The translations under genes and the position numbers were made by a program. Shown piece after piece: positions 49,578 to 53,097 of a DNA stretch of 53,097 nt; within the stretch, counting starts at the first letter, position 1, and each line of letters opens with the position of its first letter. Under the pieces are notes generated by a model that did not search any database, was not told the origin of the DNA, and worked only from the letters and a program-made list of their open reading frames with translations. Source of the stretch: Ruminococcus sp. (GTDB taxonomy: Bacteria; Bacillota; Clostridia; Oscillospirales; Acutalibacteraceae); NCBI GenBank assembly GCA_017404145.1, contig JAFRCW010000051.1, positions 1 to 53,097 on the forward strand. Reading direction: 5' to 3'.

Positions 49578-49604
49578 TTTTGTTAAATAAATAACACTTT
49601 GATT
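49578..49604. promoter_or_regulatory. Regulator-binding repeat, copy A
   Basis: A 27-base element contains the perfect inverted repeat TGTTA-N6-TAACA at 49581-49596. It recurs 78 bases away (copy B) with about 23 of 27 positions identical. It lies between the importer promoter and the msmK gene. A hairpin GCCTGC/GCAGGC (49615-49633) separates the two copies. Confidence 0.6.
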
Positions 49605-49655
49605 CCTGTGACGCGCCTGCCTTCTCAGCAGGCTGATCGAATCAAAAATATTGAT

Positions 49656-49682
49656 TTTTGTTAGTTAAATAACATTTTGACA
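49656..49682. promoter_or_regulatory. Regulator-binding repeat, copy B, next to a plus-strand -35 box
   Basis: This second copy of the element has TGTTA-N6-TAACA at 49659-49674 and runs into TTGACA (49677-49682). A possible -10, TATACT, is at 49702-49707, though the 19-base spacing is long. A long-spaced promoter with an activator site against its -35 is how AraC-type activation often looks, so this may drive msmK. Confidence 0.55.
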
Positions 49683-49799
49683 TATTTTTATGACATCTAT
49701 CTATACTATTTTGACCGATTATCCTGTAAACTTAGTTATGTCAGAATGTATATCTGGCGAATCTTATAACCCCATGGCGCTTGTTCACTCCACACATCT

Positions 49800-49944
49800 G
49801 AGCCGGCGTACATTTTAAAGGAGGTTGTGTCAATCCCTCAGACTCGGGGTGCGGCAGCGTGGAGACCTGTCGTAATGCGGAGTAATCTTCTACGGTTGCC
49901 CGCGAGGCGATTGCGGCGGAGGCCCTTTCGTCAGAGTCGTGTTT
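49800..49944 (+). ncRNA. GC-rich, possibly structured leader of msmK
   Basis: The base composition changes sharply near 49800, from AT-rich to G-rich. An AAAGGAGG at 49817-49824 has no properly spaced start codon after it: the GTG at 49827 is only two bases away. The 145 bases before the msmK ATG contain several short self-complementary segments (GACTC near 49843 with GAGTC near 49935, and CGC/GCG arms). The only GGAGG near the gene (49918-49922) is 22 bases from the ATG. A folded leader that brings it closer is plausible. I cannot match it to a known RNA class. Confidence 0.35.
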
Positions 49945-51093
49945 ATGTCCGAAGTTATTTTAAAAGGAATCAAAAAAATCTATGACAACAAGGTGACCGC
50001 TGTTCACGATGTGAACCTGAAGATTGCGGACAAGGAGTTCATTGTACTTGTCGGCCCCTCGGGATGCGGAAAGTCCACTACCCTGAGAATGGTAGCGGGT
50101 CTGGAGAGCATCTCCGACGGCGAGCTCTACATCGACGGCAAGCTGATGAACGACATCGTTCCCAAGGACAGAGATATCGCGATGGTATTCCAGAACTACG
50201 CGCTCTATCCCCACATGACCGTCAGAGACAACATGGCGTTCGCCTTAAAGCTCAAGAGAACGCCCAAGGCGCAGATCCAGGAAAAGGTCAACGAGGTCGC
50301 GAACATCCTCGGCATCACCCAGTATCTTGACAGAAAGCCGAAGGCTCTCTCCGGCGGCCAGAGACAGCGTGTCGCGATCGGCAGAGCGATGGTCAGAAAT
50401 CCGAAGGTCTTTTTGATGGACGAGCCTCTCTCTAACCTTGACGCAAAGCTCAGAAACGAGATGCGCGCGGAGATCATCAAGCTCAGACAGAGAATCGACA
50501 CCACCTTTATGTATGTAACGCACGACCAGACAGAGGCGATGACGCTGGCTGACCGTATTGTCATCATGAAAGACGGTTATGTCAACCAGATCGGTACTCC
50601 TCAGGAGCTCTTCAACAAGCCCGTCAATCTCTTTGTCGCAGGCTTCATCGGTATGCCGGTGATGAACTTCTTCCAGGGCAGCAAGCTGCTGCTGGAAAAC
50701 GGCAAGTATATCGCCGAGATCCGCGGCGTGAAGTTTGAGCTTTCCGACTTCCAGCAGAAAGCGCTCAAGGCGAAAGACGTCAAGCCCACCGCTATCACCG
50801 CGGGCGTTCGTCCCCAGCACATCACCGTAGGCTCCGGTCAGCTCTCCGCGAAGATCGAAGTCAGCGAGATGATGGGTACCGAGTATAACATCCACGCCAA
50901 GAGCGGCGACGATAACGTCGTGATGGTGATCCCCACCATCGGACTCGGCGCTGACGTTTCCATGGGCAAGACCGTCAACTTTGACGTCGATCCCGAACTG
51001 ATCCAGCTCTTTGACGAAGCATCGGGCAACAACCTGATTTGGTACGACGAGGAATCGGCAAAAGCCAACGCTCCCGAGTGCTCAAAATTCTGA
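49945..51093 (+). CDS. msmK: Multiple-sugar ABC transporter ATPase, MsmK/UgpC type
   Basis: The protein starts at ATG 49945 (MSEVILKGIKKIYDN, 382 residues). It has Walker A GPSGCGKST (about 38-46), the Q-loop VFQNYALYPHM, signature LSGGQRQR (about 134-141), Walker B VFLMDEP and the H-loop YVTHD. A C-terminal TOBE-type regulatory domain follows (about 240-370). This class serves several sugar importers. The importer operon next door lacks its own ATPase, so this is the likely motor. It is transcribed divergently from the importer across a 700-base regulatory region and followed by a strong terminator. Confidence 0.95.
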   Translation: MSEVILKGIKKIYDNKVTAVHDVNLKIADKEFIVLVGPSGCGKSTTLRMVAGLESISDGELYIDGKLMNDIVPKDRDIAMVFQNYALYPHMTVRDNMAFALKLKRTPKAQIQEKVNEVANILGITQYLDRKPKALSGGQRQRVAIGRAMVRNPKVFLMDEPLSNLDAKLRNEMRAEIIKLRQRIDTTFMYVTHDQTEAMTLADRIVIMKDGYVNQIGTPQELFNKPVNLFVAGFIGMPVMNFFQGSKLLLENGKYIAEIRGVKFELSDFQQKALKAKDVKPTAITAGVRPQHITVGSGQLSAKIEVSEMMGTEYNIHAKSGDDNVVMVIPTIGLGADVSMGKTVNFDVDPELIQLFDEASGNNLIWYDEESAKANAPECSKF

Positions 51094-51147
51094 GAGCTTT
51101 CATGTATTAGGTCAACTTCTCCTTTCTCTAATACATTCCTTTCTAAC

Positions 51148-51185
51148 GCCCCGAACGAATCCGATATCGTTCGGGGCACTTTTTC
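51148..51185 (+). terminator. Terminator after msmK
   Basis: GCCCCGAACGA (51148-51158) pairs perfectly with TCGTTCGGGGC (51167-51177), followed by ACTTTTTC. It lies 55 bases after the msmK stop. Confidence 0.9.
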
Positions 51186-51204
51186 ATAAAATCGAGTATC
51201 GGTC

Positions 51205-51234
51205 TTGTCATCAGCAATAACGATATGATATAAT
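51205..51234 (+). promoter_or_regulatory. Probable promoter of the YcxB-like/galM pair
   Basis: TTGTCA (51205-51210) and TATAAT (51229-51234) are separated by 18 bases, 30 bases ahead of the YcxB-like ATG at 51264, which has a CGGAGG ribosome site. Confidence 0.7.
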
Positions 51235-51263
51235 AAGGATCAGTATTAAAACCGGAGGATATT

Positions 51264-51794
51264 ATGGAACCGAAATTTGTCAACCGATTTCAGCGCAGCT
51301 TTGACGTAGAAAAAGAGCTGTATCTCTATTTGCACATCACCGCTCCCCCGATGCTGATCAGCCTGATCATCCTCGGCGTTACCGCTGTCGTGAATCTGAT
51401 CGTATGTCTGGTGTGCGGACTGACTTACGCGAACCTCGCTGTTTTCGCGATGTGCTTCATTGTGCTGTGTATTATCTTATACCGTTATTACGCGGCAATC
51501 CAAGCGGGACGCAGCCGCCTGAAAGAAGAAACCAACAACAAGGGAGAAATCACGGTTACCGCTTCGCTGGACGGCGATGAGCTGATCAGCGAATCCACCG
51601 CCAGAGAAGAGCCGGTCTATGTTCCCTTCTCTCAGCTGAAAAAAGTGTTTGTCACTAAAAATTTCTATATGATCCAGACTGAAGAAAAGATGGTATACGT
51701 CTTTAAAAAGGGCGCGTTCTCCGTCGGCAAGGAGGAGGACTTTCTCCCCTATGTCAGACAGCTGATCGAGCACAACAAGAAAAAAGGCAAGTAA
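51264..51794 (+). CDS. YcxB-like membrane protein
   Basis: The 176-residue protein has two adjoining membrane spans (about 29-50 and 54-76) followed by a soluble PH-like beta domain (about 85-176: GEITVTASLDGDELISEST, EEPVYVPFSQLKKVFVTKNFYMIQT). This is the YcxB layout; its function is unknown. It is followed 9 bases later by the aldose epimerase gene, so the two are probably co-transcribed. Confidence 0.8.
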   Translation: MEPKFVNRFQRSFDVEKELYLYLHITAPPMLISLIILGVTAVVNLIVCLVCGLTYANLAVFAMCFIVLCIILYRYYAAIQAGRSRLKEETNNKGEITVTASLDGDELISESTAREEPVYVPFSQLKKVFVTKNFYMIQTEEKMVYVFKKGAFSVGKEEDFLPYVRQLIEHNKKKGK

Positions 51795-51803
51795 GGAGTC
51801 ACT

Positions 51804-52847
51804 ATGAGCATCCTATCCTCAGAACCCTTCGGCGCCGCCAAAGACGGCGCGGCGGTCACACGCTATACTCTGCGCAACGATAACGGTATGCAGGTCTGCG
51901 TCCTCGGTTACGGCTGTGCGGTGCAGAGCATTCTTGTCCCCGATCACAGCGGTAATCTGCAAGACGTCGCGCTCGGCTACGATACGATCGAAGACTACGA
52001 AAACGGCATCTGCTTTTTCGGCGCGTTCGTCGGCAGATATGCCAACCGCATTCAGAACGCCGCGTTTTCTCTGAACGGAAAAACCTATCGGCTGGAACAA
52101 AACGACGGTAAAAATCATCTTCACGGAAAACTGGCAAAACGTGTTTACAACGGGGTGATCGAGAATGACTCCTTGGTATTTCATATCATCAGCCCGCCCG
52201 AAGAAGAAGGCTTCCCCGGCACGCTCAGCGTCAGGCTCCTGTACCGTCTGACAAATGACAACGCGCTGGAGATCGAATATGAAGCGCGTACCGACGAGGA
52301 CACCGTCATCAATCTGACGAATCACACCTATTTCAATCTCAACGGTCACGACGGCTCCGATGTGCTCGGTCACTTGATGAGGATCAACGCCGACCGGTTT
52401 ACCGAGATCAATGAACAGAAGCTCCCTACCGGCAGGATTCCTAAGATCGGCGGCACACCGCTGGATTTCCGGCAGGAAAAGCAAATCGGCGCGGATCTTT
52501 TCTCAGATGATCCGCAGCTAAGGTATGCCTGCGGCTACGACCATAATCTGATACTCGGCAAAACGCCGGGAGAGTTCAAAGCATTTGCCCTCATCAAAAG
52601 CGAAAAGACCGGTATCGTCCTTTCCGCGTCGACTACCGAGCCCGCGGTACAGCTCTACACCGGAAATTTCATTCAGGAGGATCCGGTGCCTCACGGAAAA
52701 AGCGGGATCCGATATCCGCGCTTCGGCGGGTTCTGTCTGGAAGCGCAGCATTATCCCTGCTCCCCCAACTTTCCGGATTTTCCCACTACCGTACTGAAAA
52801 AGGGCGAGGTCTACCGACAGAAAACGGTGTATCGTTTTTCTTTCTGA
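51804..52847 (+). CDS. galM: Aldose 1-epimerase (mutarotase)
   Basis: The 347-residue protein has the family landmarks FFGAFVGRYANRI (about 72-84), NDGKNHLHG with one catalytic His (about 107-115), INLTNHTYFNLNG with the other (about 170-182) and the late GFCLEAQHYPCSPNFPDFP with the catalytic Glu. It interconverts beta- and alpha-galactose so that galactokinase, which needs the alpha form, is supplied. It completes the galactose route of the neighbouring locus. Confidence 0.94.
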   Translation: MSILSSEPFGAAKDGAAVTRYTLRNDNGMQVCVLGYGCAVQSILVPDHSGNLQDVALGYDTIEDYENGICFFGAFVGRYANRIQNAAFSLNGKTYRLEQNDGKNHLHGKLAKRVYNGVIENDSLVFHIISPPEEEGFPGTLSVRLLYRLTNDNALEIEYEARTDEDTVINLTNHTYFNLNGHDGSDVLGHLMRINADRFTEINEQKLPTGRIPKIGGTPLDFRQEKQIGADLFSDDPQLRYACGYDHNLILGKTPGEFKAFALIKSEKTGIVLSASTTEPAVQLYTGNFIQEDPVPHGKSGIRYPRFGGFCLEAQHYPCSPNFPDFPTTVLKKGEVYRQKTVYRFSF

Positions 52848-52978
52848 CGCAAGCCGGGTCGTCCGTTACCGGCATATCAAACGCTCTCTTTATTACGAAT
52901 GTGACCTTAGCCTGTTGACAAACGGCCGCTGCACAACCGTATAAATTAAAAAACCGCGCAGATGTTTTCAAAATGATA

Positions 52979-53032
52979 TGCTCCCTTTATGGAAGACAGT
53001 GAAATAAAAAACTGTTAACTATGAAGGGAGCA
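52979..53032. repeat. IS left-end stem-loop covering the orfA ribosome site
   Basis: TGCTCCCTT (52979-52987) pairs with AAGGGAGCA (53024-53032), and an inner ACAGT/ACTGT stem lies within. The GGGAG of the 3' arm is the ribosome site for the ATG at 53038, so folding would hide it. The sequence is also the left terminal region of an IS150-type element: CTCCCTTTATGGAAGACAG matches the general form of such ends. The bases from 52848 to 52978 contain nothing I recognise. Confidence 0.55.
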
Positions 53033-53037
53033 TTGTT

Positions 53038-53097
53038 ATGTCCAGAAAAGGAAAAATTAAACCAGAAATAAAATTACAGAAAGTATTAGAATGTTTA
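53038..53097 (+). CDS. Start of an IS3-family transposase OrfA, cut by the window edge
   Basis: The frame from ATG 53038 encodes 20 residues before the window ends: MSRKGKIKPEIKLQ and so on. A short basic N-terminus of this kind, followed by K-KLQ-V-E, is typical of IS3/IS150 OrfA helix-turn-helix proteins. GGGAG lies upstream within a stem-loop. The element would continue to the right, so its integrity is unknown. Confidence 0.6.
   Translation, partial: MSRKGKIKPEIKLQKVLECL

Noticed and set aside
49827..49985. Arg-rich leader peptide upstream of msmK
   Set aside because: The GTG start is two bases from the purine-rich ribosome site, too close for initiation, and the product has no plausible attenuation codons. 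A structured leader is preferred.

Overview
The window looks like a chromosomal segment of a gut or rumen Clostridia of the Oscillospiraceae/Ruminococcus type. The evidence is five secreted proteins with paired dockerin repeats, a starch-binding CBM26-like module beside one dockerin, Firmicutes-type -35/-10 boxes and AGGAGG ribosome sites, and a class II GalT. I cannot fix the species from sequence alone.

Layout. (1) 1-9.4 kb is an accessory patchwork: a SLOG protein, three XRE-type regulators, a BlaI/BlaR1-like pair followed by a tiny secreted aromatic-rich peptide, a Doc toxin whose antitoxin is cut off, two further minus-strand gene fragments, a MalY/PatB-type enzyme, a nitroreductase, small hypothetical genes and the 3' remnant of an IS3-family element. 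(2) 9.5-16.7 kb is one minus-strand transcription unit: HdeD-like membrane protein, multi-span membrane protein, STAS anti-sigma antagonist, single-module NRPS-like protein (A-PCP-C), carboxylesterase with a C-terminal membrane segment, and two VOC proteins, one killed by a nonsense codon. (3) 17.1-29.4 kb is a dockerin island. An ECF sigma factor and an RsgI-like membrane anti-sigma are followed on the plus strand by an N-terminal-dockerin protein and a CBM26-dockerin protein. Converging from the other side are an M6-like metalloprotease, a lipase-like hydrolase and a papain-like protease, each ending in a dockerin. (4) 29.8-49.2 kb is a minus-strand alpha-galactoside utilisation locus. It holds a sugar ABC importer (binding protein and two permeases), an AraC regulator, GH36 alpha-galactosidase, a membrane-anchored binding-protein-like gene, YesL, GalK, GalT, a PfkB-family sugar kinase, an amylosucrase-type GH13, a GH2 beta-galactosidase-like enzyme, a cytosolic ParB-like/BMP fusion, a YczE-like membrane protein and a GNAT. 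(5) 49.9-52.8 kb, plus strand, carries the MsmK-type ATPase that would energise the importer, a YcxB-like protein and aldose 1-epimerase. (6) The right edge is the start of another IS3-family orfA.

How the genes fit together. Imported raffinose-family sugars would be split by GH36 to galactose plus sucrose. The amylosucrase-type enzyme would consume sucrose and free fructose for the PfkB kinase. Galactose would pass through GalM, GalK and GalT. No GalE lies in the window. The dockerin island points to a cell-surface or cellulosome/amylosome-like assembly rich in proteases and lipase, with a sigma/anti-sigma pair at its head. The STAS-NRPS operon suggests a small amide or acyl product made under partner-switching control. 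The least-described candidates are the STAS-NRPS-esterase operon, the protease/lipase dockerin island with its own RsgI-like sensor, and the BlaI/BlaR-peptide cassette.
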